DNA of 64,000 nucleotides from JBBSOK01 sp965219125 (lineage in GTDB: Bacteria; Bacteroidota; Bacteroidia; Flavobacteriales; Flavobacteriaceae), in contig CBDCMO010000002.1 in the NCBI GenBank assembly GCA_965219125.1, positions 2,108,001-2,172,000 of the forward strand, read 5' to 3'. The notes below the pieces were generated by a model that saw nothing but the letters and a program-made list of their open reading frames with translations, was not told the origin of the DNA and searched no databases. Both the position numbers and the translations under genes were made by a program. Positions 25,099 to 33,115 of this stretch are shown one piece after another. Every line of letters starts with the position of its first letter. Within the stretch, counting starts at the first letter, position 1.

Positions 25099-26712
25099 AT
25101 GGCAACATTAAATTCAAAAATTCCGGAAGGCCCTTTAGCAGAAAAGTGGACAAATTATAAAAATAAAATCAACCTCGTAAATCCAGCCAACAAACGTAAT
25201 ATAGATATTATCGTTGTGGGTACAGGTCTTGCCGGCGGAAGTGCTGCAGCAACCTTGGCCGAATTGGGTTATAATGTAAAAACATTTTGTTATCAAGATT
25301 CTCCACGTCGTGCGCATTCAATTGCAGCACAAGGTGGCATAAATGCAGCAAAAAATTATCAAGGTGATGGCGATTCTATTTACCGTCTTTTTTATGACAC
25401 TGTAAAGGGTGGTGATTATCGTTCACGAGAAGCAAACGTTTATAGATTAGCTGAAGAATCAGCAAATATTATTGACCAATGTGTAGCACAAGGCGTTCCT
25501 TTTGCACGTGAATACGGCGGGCTTTTAGACAACCGTAGTTTTGGTGGTGTATTGGTTTCAAGAACTTTTTATGCAAAAGGCCAAACAGGACAACAATTAT
25601 TGTTGGGCGCTTACGCCGCAATGAACAGACAGGTAAATCGCGGAAAAATTCAAGCAATGAATCGCCACGAAATGATAGATATTGTAAAAATTGGCGGTAA
25701 AGCAAGAGGAATTATTGCAAGAAATCTTGTTACTGGTGAAATTGAAAGACATTCTGCCCACGCCGTTGTATTGGCAAGCGGTGGTTACGGTAATGTATTT
25801 TATTTAAGCACCAACGCAATGGGAAGTAATGTAACTGCTGCTTGGAGAGCTCATAAACGTGGAGCTTATTTTGCAAACCCATGTTACACACAAATACACC
25901 CAACTTGTATTCCAGTTTCGGGCGATCATCAATCTAAATTGACTTTAATGTCTGAATCTTTACGTAATGACGGTCGTATTTGGGTGCCAAAAAGCAAAGA
26001 AGATGCTGCGGCGATTAGAGATGGCAAGAAAAAACCAACCGATTTAAAACCAGAAGAACGCGATTATTATTTAGAGCGTCGTTATCCAGCTTTCGGAAAT
26101 TTGGTTCCTCGTGATGTTGCTTCAAGAGCTGCAAAGGAAAGATGTGATGCAGGTTTTGGTGTTAATAAAACAGGTGAAGCAGTTTACTTAGATTTTGCAG
26201 CTGCAATTACTCGTTACGGAAAAGAAGAAGCTCAAATTCACGGAAATCATAATCCTACAGACAAAGAAGTTTACAATTACGGAGCAAAGGTAATTGAGAA
26301 TAAATACGGGAATTTATTCCAGATGTATGAAAAGATTGTAGATGAAGATCCGTATAAAACGCCAATGATGATTTATCCGGCAGTGCATTATACAATGGGC
26401 GGACTTTGGGTAGATTATAACTTGCAGACCACAATTGAAGGTTGTTATTGCATAGGCGAAGCAAATTTTAGCGACCACGGCGCAAACAGATTGGGAGCAT
26501 CAGCTCTTATGCAAGGTTTGGCAGATGGTTACTTTATTCTGCCTTATACAATTGGTGATTATTTATCCCACGATATTAGAACAGGAAAAATACCAACCGA
26601 CGGACCAGAATTTGACCAAGTTGAAAAAGAAGCAAAAGAAAGAATTGCAAAATTAATGGGCGCTTCTGGAACACATTCTGTAGATTATTACCACAAACGC
26701 TTAGGCAAATAA
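25099..26712 (+). CDS. sdhA: Succinate dehydrogenase flavoprotein subunit, N-terminal part of a frameshifted gene
   Basis: SdhA carries covalent FAD and oxidises succinate to fumarate. This open frame (537 residues) holds the FAD-binding domain: VVGTGLAGGSAAATLAELGY (dinucleotide fold, ~37-56), RRAHSIAAQGGINAAKNYQGD including the FAD-linking His, and the catalytic/capping region HYTMGGLWVDYN and GEANFSDHGANRLGASAL. It stops at the TAA 26710-26712 after YYHKRLGK, whereas full-length relatives continue into the helical C-terminal domain, which is encoded in the next frame (26712-27113). One missing A in GGCAAATAATG explains the break: with four A the sequence reads GKIMWEKCG without interruption, giving 671 residues. 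The stop and the next ATG overlap by one base (TAATG). Confidence 0.93.
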   Translation: MATLNSKIPEGPLAEKWTNYKNKINLVNPANKRNIDIIVVGTGLAGGSAAATLAELGYNVKTFCYQDSPRRAHSIAAQGGINAAKNYQGDGDSIYRLFYDTVKGGDYRSREANVYRLAEESANIIDQCVAQGVPFAREYGGLLDNRSFGGVLVSRTFYAKGQTGQQLLLGAYAAMNRQVNRGKIQAMNRHEMIDIVKIGGKARGIIARNLVTGEIERHSAHAVVLASGGYGNVFYLSTNAMGSNVTAAWRAHKRGAYFANPCYTQIHPTCIPVSGDHQSKLTLMSESLRNDGRIWVPKSKEDAAAIRDGKKKPTDLKPEERDYYLERRYPAFGNLVPRDVASRAAKERCDAGFGVNKTGEAVYLDFAAAITRYGKEEAQIHGNHNPTDKEVYNYGAKVIENKYGNLFQMYEKIVDEDPYKTPMMIYPAVHYTMGGLWVDYNLQTTIEGCYCIGEANFSDHGANRLGASALMQGLADGYFILPYTIGDYLSHDIRTGKIPTDGPEFDQVEKEAKERIAKLMGASGTHSVDYYHKRLGK

Positions 26713-27113
26713 TGTGGGAAAAATGTGGAATGAGCCGAAATGCGGAAGGACTAAAAGAAGCAATGGCTGAAATTTCCGCCTTGCGTGAAGATTTTTGGAA
26801 AAACGTTCGAATTCCTGGATCAGAAGATAGCATGAATCCAGAATTAGAAAAAGCTGGAAGAGTAGCAGATTTCTTGGAACTTGGGGAGTTATTCGCTAAA
26901 GATGCTTTAGATAGAAACGAAAGTGCTGGAGGCCATTTTAGAGAAGAAAGCGTAGAACAAGACGGAGAGCAAAAAGGTGAAGCTTTGCGTGATGATGAAC
27001 ATTACAAATATGTAGCCGCGTGGGAATACACAGGAAATCCAAAAGATGAAATTTTACATAAAGAAGAATTAGTCTTTAAAAATATTGAGTTGAAAACAAG
27101 AAGTTATAAGTAA
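26712..27113 (+). CDS. sdhA: Succinate dehydrogenase flavoprotein subunit, C-terminal part of the frameshifted gene
   Basis: This 133-residue open frame is the rest of SdhA: it begins MWEKCGMSRNAEGLKEAMAE, continues with the helical domain (NPELEKAGRVADFLELGELF) and the conserved segment RNESAGGHFREE, and ends with YKYVAAWEYTGNPKD and NIELKTRSYK, the normal SdhA C-terminus. It has no independent function known. The ATG overlaps the stop of the preceding frame (TAATG), so it could in principle be translated by reinitiation as a separate chain, but a lost base in the run of A (real mutation or sequencing error) is the simpler explanation. Confidence 0.9.
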   Translation: MWEKCGMSRNAEGLKEAMAEISALREDFWKNVRIPGSEDSMNPELEKAGRVADFLELGELFAKDALDRNESAGGHFREESVEQDGEQKGEALRDDEHYKYVAAWEYTGNPKDEILHKEELVFKNIELKTRSYK

Positions 27114-27152
27114 ATTATTGGGTTATTAAGTTATTTAGTTAATGGACCATAT

Positions 27153-27531
27153 ATGACAAGTTTCAATAGTTTTGAAGATTTAGGTTGTTGGAAAAAAGCA
27201 CGTTTTTTTTCGAAATTTTGAGAAAGATAAAATGATTCCAGCTTTTCCGAAAGATGAAATTTATGGACTGACTTCTCAGATTAGAAGATCTTCCCGTTCG
27301 GTAGGAAACAATATAGCTGAAGGTTTTGGAAGATTTCATTTTCAAAAGAACATTCAATTTTGCAGAATTGCCAGAGGATTTTTATTTGAAACGTTAGATG
27401 GCGGAATAGTAGCTTTAGACGAAAACTATATATCCGAAGAAATTTTTTCAAAGCTTAGTGAATATCACGATAATAATACGCTCAAAATTTTAAATGGAAA
27501 CATAAAGTATTTACAAAATAGTGAAGGTTAG
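27153..27531 (+). pseudogene. Four-helix-bundle protein (23S rRNA IVP family), frameshifted
   Basis: The gene occupies the sdhA-sdhB gap. From the ATG at 27153 it reads MTSFNSFEDLGCWKKARFFS and stops at 27221; the homology continues in another frame from just after the run of eight T (27203-27210), and the downstream open frame from the ATG at 27232 encodes 99 residues with FPKDEIYGLTSQIRRSSRS, NIAEGFGRFHFQKNIQF and ALDENYISEE, the family core. Removing one T joins the two parts into 125 residues, the usual family length (WKKARFFRNFEKDKMIPAFP across the joint). Members are often found as insertions near rRNA genes or as stray genes in Bacteroidota; their role is not well defined. If translated only from 27232, helix 1 is missing. 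Confidence 0.78.
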
Positions 27532-27600
27532 AAAATTTTTGATAAGCTTTAAATAAAGTAAAACAATTACATAATAACCCAATAACGTAATAACATAATC

Positions 27601-28347
27601 ATGAAACTTACCCTAAAAATATGGCGTCAAGCCAACAATAAAGCTAAAGGATCATTTAAAACATATCCTGTTGATGGGATTGAAGGCGATATGTCTTTTC
27701 TTGAAATGTTAGACGTGCTTAATGAAGGTCTAAACAATAAAGGTGAAGATCCAGTTGTTTTCGATCACGATTGTCGCGAAGGAATTTGCGGCAGTTGCAG
27801 CTTGCAGATTAATGGCGAACCGCACGGTCCAGATAGATTAGTAACTACGTGCCAATTGCATATGCGTATGTTTAACGATGGCGATACCATTGTTATCGAA
27901 CCTTTTAGAGCAAAGGCGTTTCCGGTAATTAAAGATTTAGCAATAGACAGAAGTGCTTTTGATAGAATTCAACAAGCTGGCGGTTATATTTCTATAAATA
28001 CCTCAGGAAATACTATTGATGCCAACACAATTCCAATTGATAAAGAAGACGCAGATGCTTCTTTTTATTCAGCAACCTGTATTGGTTGTGGCGCTTGTGT
28101 TGCAGCGTGTAAAAATGCGAGCGCTATGTTATTTACATCAGCAAAAGTAAGCCAGTTCGCGCTTTTGCCACAAGGTCAAGTTGAAGCTGCTACAAGGGTT
28201 TTGAATATGGTAGCGCAAATGGACAAAGAAGGTTTTGGCAATTGTAGTAATACCGGAGCTTGCGAAATTGAATGTCCAAAAGGGATTTCGCTTGAAAATA
28301 TTGCAAGAATGAACCGTGAATATATGGCTGCAAGTGCAGAAGGATAA
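27601..28347 (+). CDS. sdhB: Succinate dehydrogenase iron-sulfur subunit
   Basis: SdhB carries the electron relay of complex II. The 248-residue protein has the [2Fe-2S] motif CREGICGSC with a distal cysteine in TTCQLHM, and the two C-terminal cluster motifs CIGCGACVAAC and CSNTGACEIECPKGI. It is the third sdh gene; the normal tight spacing to sdhA is broken by the 490-base insert carrying the four-helix-bundle gene, so its expression depends on read-through of that insert unless there is an internal promoter, and none was seen. A strong terminator follows. Confidence 0.95.
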   Translation: MKLTLKIWRQANNKAKGSFKTYPVDGIEGDMSFLEMLDVLNEGLNNKGEDPVVFDHDCREGICGSCSLQINGEPHGPDRLVTTCQLHMRMFNDGDTIVIEPFRAKAFPVIKDLAIDRSAFDRIQQAGGYISINTSGNTIDANTIPIDKEDADASFYSATCIGCGACVAACKNASAMLFTSAKVSQFALLPQGQVEAATRVLNMVAQMDKEGFGNCSNTGACEIECPKGISLENIARMNREYMAASAEG

Positions 28348-28370
28348 ATTTTTGAAACTCATAATTTTTC

Positions 28371-28410
28371 AAAACCCAAATCTTTTTTCTGATTTGGGTT
28401 TTTTGTTTTT
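28371..28410 (+). terminator. Rho-independent terminator after sdhB
   Basis: AAAACCCAAATC (28371-28382) and GATTTGGGTTTT (28391-28402) form a perfect 12-base stem with an 8-base loop, followed by TTGTTTTT. It closes the sdh operon. Confidence 0.88.
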
Positions 28411-28455
28411 AATAACATATTGAAGCCTAGAAAATTCCTAATTTGTAAAGCGTTT

Positions 28456-28926
28456 ATGAAGTATGACGAAGTAAAAATAATTGTACCTAGATTCAATGAA
28501 GAATCCGGCTTTTACACCACAAAAAAGCGGTCTAAAATAATGGGCAAAATTCGTGGAACCAATACAAAACCAGAATTACTTTTTAGAAGAGCACTTTGGA
28601 AAGAAGGCGTTCGATATCGCATAAACAGTAAAAAACTTCCCGGAAAACCTGATGTCTCAATTCAAAAATATAAACTTGCTATTTTTATTGATGGAGAATT
28701 TTGGCACGGCTACAATTGGCCGGAACGAAAATTAAAATTGAAGACAAATAAAGATTTTTGGATACCAAAGATTGAACGAAATATGCAACGCGATCGGGAA
28801 GTAAATAGCCAATTTGAAGATTTGGGTTTTACCGTTTTCAGATTTTGGGCAAATGAGATTAAAAATGATCTTTCTAAATGTATTAATGATATACTGGTCT
28901 TTATAAACACAGGACAAAATGAATAA
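28456..28926 (+). CDS. Vsr-family DNA mismatch endonuclease (very short patch repair type)
   Basis: A ~156-residue protein of the Vsr fold, a PD-(D/E)XK-like nicking endonuclease that in E. coli cuts beside T:G mismatches produced by deamination of 5-methylcytosine. Recognised from RSKIMGKIRGTNTKPELLF, the KLPGKPDVSI catalytic segment, IFIDGEFWHGYNW and IERNMQRDREVN followed by FRFWANEI. The start is taken as the ATG at 28456 rather than a TTG at 28420. In other genomes vsr sits beside a cytosine methyltransferase; none is present here, so it is an orphan. It overlaps the next gene by 8 bases. Confidence 0.85.
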   Translation: MKYDEVKIIVPRFNEESGFYTTKKRSKIMGKIRGTNTKPELLFRRALWKEGVRYRINSKKLPGKPDVSIQKYKLAIFIDGEFWHGYNWPERKLKLKTNKDFWIPKIERNMQRDREVNSQFEDLGFTVFRFWANEIKNDLSKCINDILVFINTGQNE

Positions 28927-30076
28927 TAATTCAAAACTACCGAATATTCCAGAATCCATTTTCTCGATTATGAGCAAGATGGCTGCAGAACATAACGCAA
29001 TTAATCTTTCTCAGGGATTTCCAAATTTTCCAAGTGATCAAAATTTGATAAATCTTGTAAACAAAGCAATGCAGGACGGTTTTAATCAATATGCTCCAAT
29101 GGCGGGAGATTTTGAATTGCGGTTTGAAATTTCAAAAAAAATTGAAAAGCTACATAATCAATTTTACAAACCTGAAACCGAAATTACCATAGCCGCAGGT
29201 GCAACACAAGCTATTTTTACAGCAATTGCAGCTACAATCAACAAAGGCGATGAGGTAATAATATTCACACCAGCGTATGATTGTTATGCGCCAAGTGTTC
29301 AATTGTTTGGCGGTAAAATTGTTCCCATTCAACTAAAACCACCTTTTTATACAATAGATTGGCAAGAAGTTGAAGACAAAATTAACAATAAAACAAAGAT
29401 GATTATTATTAACAGTCCGCACAACCCAAGCGGAATGTTGGCTTCGGAAGAAGATATGTTACAACTTCAAAAACTGGCAGAAAAAAATGATTTGTTGGTT
29501 TTAAGCGATGAAGTTTACGAGCATATTATTTTCGATGGAAATGTGCATCAAAGCGCTTCAAAATTTGAAGCATTGGCGGCTCGAAGTTTTGTGACGTCAT
29601 CTTTCGGAAAAACTTTTCATAATACAGGCTGGAAAATTGGCTATTGCGCCGCACCAGAAAAATTGATGAAGGAGTTTCAAAAAGTTCATCAATATATAGT
29701 TTTTTGCGTTAATCATCCTATTCAAAAGGCCTTGGCAACCTATCTCAAAGATTCTGAAACGTATTTAAAACTTCCAAATTTCTATCAGCAGAAACGCGAT
29801 TTGTTTGTGAATTTAATTAAAGTTTCCGACTTTAAAATTATTCCTTCAAAAGGCACATATTTTCAGTTACTAGATTTTTCTGAAATTTCAAAAGAAAGCG
29901 ATATTGCTTTTGCTGAAAGACTAACCAAAGAATATAAAATTGCAACAATCCCAACTTCAGTATTTAATGAAAAAGGGAAAGACTTCAAACAAATTAGAGT
30001 TTGCTTCGCTAAAATGGATGAAACCTTGGCTGAAGCTGCAAAAATTTTAAAAAATCTGACTTCAGAAAAGTTTTGA
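28919..30076 (+). CDS. Methionine aminotransferase (class I/II PLP aminotransferase, YbdL-like)
   Basis: A 385-residue fold-type I aminotransferase close to E. coli YbdL and kynurenine-oxoglutarate transaminases, which transaminate methionine and large hydrophobic or aromatic amino acids. Motifs: NLSQGFPNFPSD at the N-terminus, the NSPHNPSGML loop, LSDEVYEHI, the PLP lysine in SSFGKTFHNTGWKIGYC and the carboxylate-binding arginine in IRVCFAKMD. It overlaps the Vsr-like gene by 8 bases. An omega-amidase-type nitrilase, the enzyme that normally removes the 2-oxo-glutaramate side product of such transaminases, lies 3 kb downstream beyond katG. Confidence 0.87.
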   Translation: MNNNSKLPNIPESIFSIMSKMAAEHNAINLSQGFPNFPSDQNLINLVNKAMQDGFNQYAPMAGDFELRFEISKKIEKLHNQFYKPETEITIAAGATQAIFTAIAATINKGDEVIIFTPAYDCYAPSVQLFGGKIVPIQLKPPFYTIDWQEVEDKINNKTKMIIINSPHNPSGMLASEEDMLQLQKLAEKNDLLVLSDEVYEHIIFDGNVHQSASKFEALAARSFVTSSFGKTFHNTGWKIGYCAAPEKLMKEFQKVHQYIVFCVNHPIQKALATYLKDSETYLKLPNFYQQKRDLFVNLIKVSDFKIIPSKGTYFQLLDFSEISKESDIAFAERLTKEYKIATIPTSVFNEKGKDFKQIRVCFAKMDETLAEAAKILKNLTSEKF

Positions 30077-30223
30077 AATTTTTTCAATTTAAAAAAGTTA
30101 TAGATTTATTGCTTACCTATAAGGTTTATCAATCAATATATTATTACTTACAATTAGAAAACGAGATACATTAATGCTATTTGAGTTAATTTCGTAAGGT
30201 TAAGAACAACAAAACATCAAATT

Positions 30224-32500
30224 ATGGAAAATACAAAAGACAAAAATTATCACAATAACGGAAATTCCAAGGGAGACGGCGGAGAAGCTTGGGAAATAAA
30301 CAATAGCGAAGCCGCAACGGCTAATTGTCCATATTTTGCAAATGTACAACAACAAGTTGCAGGTGGTGGTACATCAAACAACGATTGGTGGCCCAATAGT
30401 TTGCGCCTTAATGTTCTTAGGCAACAAGACAAAAAATCTGACCCAATGGGGAATGATTTTGATTATAAAACAGAATTTCAAAAATTGGATTACAATGCTT
30501 TAAAGCAAGATTTAGTTTCTTTGATGACAGATTCACAAGATTGGTGGCCAGCAGATTATGGTCATTATGGCGGTTTGTTTATCCGTATGGCTTGGCACAG
30601 TGCCGGAACTTACAGAGTAACGGATGGTCGTGGTGGCGGGAATACTGCCAGCCAACGGTTCGCTCCTTTAAATAGTTGGCCCGATAATGGAAATTTAGAT
30701 AAAGCCAGATTGTTGCTTTGGCCTATCAAACAAAAATATGGTAAGCAAATTTCTTGGGCAGATTTATTATTATTAGCCGGAAATTGTGCTTTAGAATCTA
30801 TGGGCTTTAAAACATTTGGTTTTGCTGCAGGACGCGAAGATGTTTGGGAACCGGAACAAGATGTTTATTGGGGTTCAGAAACTACTTGGTTAGGAAATGA
30901 TAAACGTTATGAAGAAGGCCATTTAGAAAAACCTTTGGCTGCAGCTCATATGGGATTAATTTATGTAAATCCTGAAGGACCAAATGGAATTCCAGACCCA
31001 TTAGGTTCAGCCCACGACATTCGGGAAACTTTTGGTAGAATGGCTATGGATGATTATGAAACTGTAGCTTTAGTTGCCGGAGGTCATACTTTCGGTAAAA
31101 CACACGGAGCAGCAGATACAGAAAAATATGTAGATGCTGAACCTGCAGGTGCAGCAATGCATTTTCAAAGTCAAGGTTGGATAAACAGTTATAAATCTGG
31201 CTTTGGGGATGATACTATCACAAGTGGCCTTGAAGGCGCTTGGACACCAGTGCCAAACAGATGGGATCATGATTATTTTAGAGTTTTGTTGGATTATGAT
31301 TGGGAAAAAACCAAAAGTCCAGCAGGTGCCCACCAATGGAAACCCACTGCTGCATCAAATGCAGATAAGGCTCCAATGGCGCACGATTCTTCAAAAACAC
31401 AAGATTTGATGATGAGTACCGCAGATATTGCGTTAAAAATGGATCCCGCTTATCTAAAAATTTCGAAGCATTTTCGTGATAATCCAGCAGAGTTTGAGGA
31501 TGCATTTGCAAGAGCTTGGTACAAATTAACGCATAGAGATATGGGCCCCGTTTCAAGATATTGGGGACCAGAAGTTCCAAATGAGGAATTATTGTGGCAA
31601 GATCCAATTCCAACTGCAAATGGCGAAATGATTGATTCTAACGATATTGAATGTCTCAAAAAATCTATTTTGGATTCAGGACTTTCGGTTTCTCAATTGG
31701 TTACAACAGCGTGGGCTTCTGCTTCAACTTATCGAAATTCAGATATGCGCGGTGGTGCAAATGGAGCTCGTATACGATTAGAACCACAAAAAAATTGGGA
31801 AGTAAATAATCCAAAAGAACTTTCAAAAGTTTTGGAGAAGTTGGAATCTATTCAAAATAATTTTAATGAGAAAGGTAGCAGAAAAGTTTCAATGGCAGAT
31901 TTAATTGTGCTTGGAGGAAATGTTGGCGTTGAAAAAGCGGCAAAAAATGCAGGACATTCTGTAAACATTCCTTTTAATCCTGGAAGACAAGATGCCTCGC
32001 AGGAACAGACAGATGTAGATTCTTTTAGACATCTTGAGCCGCAAGCAGATGCATTTAGAAATTACATTCATACCGACCAACACGCAACTTTTGAAGAATT
32101 GATGGTAGATAAGGCGCAATTACTAACCCTTACCGTTCCTGAAATGACTGTCCTTATTGGTGGAATGCGCGTTTTAAATACGAATTACGATGATTCAGAT
32201 CACGGTATTTTTACACACAATCCTGAAAGTTTAACAAATGATTTCTTTGTAAATTTATTAGACTTAACCACAACTTGGAGAGCAACCGGAGAAGATGATG
32301 TATTATTTGAAGGAAAACATAGAGCTACAAACACCAAAAAATGGACTGGTACAAGAGCCGATTTAATTTTTGGTTCCAACTCAGAATTACGAGCAATTGC
32401 TGAAGTTTATGGGTGCGCAGACAGTAAAGAAAAGTTTGTAAAAGATTTTGTTGCAACTTGGAATAAGGTTATGAATTTAGATAGATTCGATTTAAAATAA
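30224..32500 (+). CDS. katG: Catalase-peroxidase KatG
   Basis: A bifunctional haem catalase-peroxidase (HPI) that removes hydrogen peroxide. The 758-residue protein is full length. The distal haem side is in IRMAWHSAGTYR (Arg, Trp, His), the proximal histidine in GGHTFGKTHG, and the residues of the Met-Tyr-Trp adduct are the Trp just named, the Tyr in GLIYVNPEGPNG and the Met in GRMAMDDYE. The C-terminal duplicated domain is present (GGNVGVEKAAKNAGHS, GGMRVLNTNYDDSDHG). There is no signal peptide, so it is cytoplasmic. An ankyrin-repeat gene follows 100 bases downstream after a weak terminator. Confidence 0.97.
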   Translation: MENTKDKNYHNNGNSKGDGGEAWEINNSEAATANCPYFANVQQQVAGGGTSNNDWWPNSLRLNVLRQQDKKSDPMGNDFDYKTEFQKLDYNALKQDLVSLMTDSQDWWPADYGHYGGLFIRMAWHSAGTYRVTDGRGGGNTASQRFAPLNSWPDNGNLDKARLLLWPIKQKYGKQISWADLLLLAGNCALESMGFKTFGFAAGREDVWEPEQDVYWGSETTWLGNDKRYEEGHLEKPLAAAHMGLIYVNPEGPNGIPDPLGSAHDIRETFGRMAMDDYETVALVAGGHTFGKTHGAADTEKYVDAEPAGAAMHFQSQGWINSYKSGFGDDTITSGLEGAWTPVPNRWDHDYFRVLLDYDWEKTKSPAGAHQWKPTAASNADKAPMAHDSSKTQDLMMSTADIALKMDPAYLKISKHFRDNPAEFEDAFARAWYKLTHRDMGPVSRYWGPEVPNEELLWQDPIPTANGEMIDSNDIECLKKSILDSGLSVSQLVTTAWASASTYRNSDMRGGANGARIRLEPQKNWEVNNPKELSKVLEKLESIQNNFNEKGSRKVSMADLIVLGGNVGVEKAAKNAGHSVNIPFNPGRQDASQEQTDVDSFRHLEPQADAFRNYIHTDQHATFEELMVDKAQLLTLTVPEMTVLIGGMRVLNTNYDDSDHGIFTHNPESLTNDFFVNLLDLTTTWRATGEDDVLFEGKHRATNTKKWTGTRADLIFGSNSELRAIAEVYGCADSKEKFVKDFVATWNKVMNLDRFDLK

Positions 32501-32523
32501 AACTTGAAAGAGTTATAATATTT

Positions 32524-32556
32524 AAAAGGAGCTGCAGTTTTTGTGGCTCTTTTTTG
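32524..32556 (+). terminator. Probable terminator after katG
   Basis: AAAAGGAGC (32524-32532) pairs with GGCTCTTTT-side bases (32546-32554) through nine pairs including one G-U, with a 13-base loop and a trailing T-run. Confidence 0.55.
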
Positions 32557-32602
32557 ATTAATTTTATAGGCTATTTGCTTTAGCAAAAATTGGAGTGATA
32601 TT

Positions 32603-33079
32603 ATGAAAGACAAACTGTTTAACGCCATACGAGAAGAAGATTTAAAAACCGCAAAGGATATTTTGGCAGATTTTCCTGAATTTGTTTCAGAAAAAGATGC
32701 ACGCGGTTCTACGCCATTATTATTGGCAACCTATTACGGCTCTAAACCAATTACTGAAGAAATTTTAAAAATTGAACAAAATATTGATGCACAAGATGCT
32801 TCGGGCAATACAGCTTTAATGGGCGTTTGCTTTAAAGGTTTTGATGAAATTGCCGAATTACTTATTAAAAAAGGCGCAAACGTAAACGCGGAAAACTTCA
32901 ATAAAGCAACCGCATTAATTTTTGCCTCCACTTTTGGTCGAAAAAAAATTGTTGAACTTTTAATTGAGAATGGAGCAGACCTAAACCACAAAGACGAGCG
33001 CGGAAACACGGCAGAAGAACACGCCAAAATGCAAGGTTTAATGGAAATTTCTGAACTTATTCAAAAACATAAAATGTAA
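32603..33079 (+). CDS. Ankyrin-repeat protein linked to katG
   Basis: A 158-residue protein built of about four ankyrin repeats: DARGSTPLLLATYYG, DASGNTALMGVCFKG, NFNKATALIFASTFG and DERGNTAEEHAKMQG, each followed by the second helix (e.g. FDEIAELLIKKGANVN). No signal peptide is seen. Ankyrin proteins next to catalases are known elsewhere, for example AnkB beside KatB in Pseudomonas aeruginosa, where it is needed for full catalase activity; the position just after katG suggests a similar helper role, but this is inference. Confidence 0.85.
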   Translation: MKDKLFNAIREEDLKTAKDILADFPEFVSEKDARGSTPLLLATYYGSKPITEEILKIEQNIDAQDASGNTALMGVCFKGFDEIAELLIKKGANVNAENFNKATALIFASTFGRKKIVELLIENGADLNHKDERGNTAEEHAKMQGLMEISELIQKHKM

Positions 33080-33115
33080 CTTTTTTCTTCGGAATAAATT
33101 AAAATCACTTTTCAG

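Noticed and set aside
30164..30200. katG promoter with TAATTTCG as -7 element
   Set aside because: One mismatch in the -7 box and no TTTG at 19-21 bases; not convincing.
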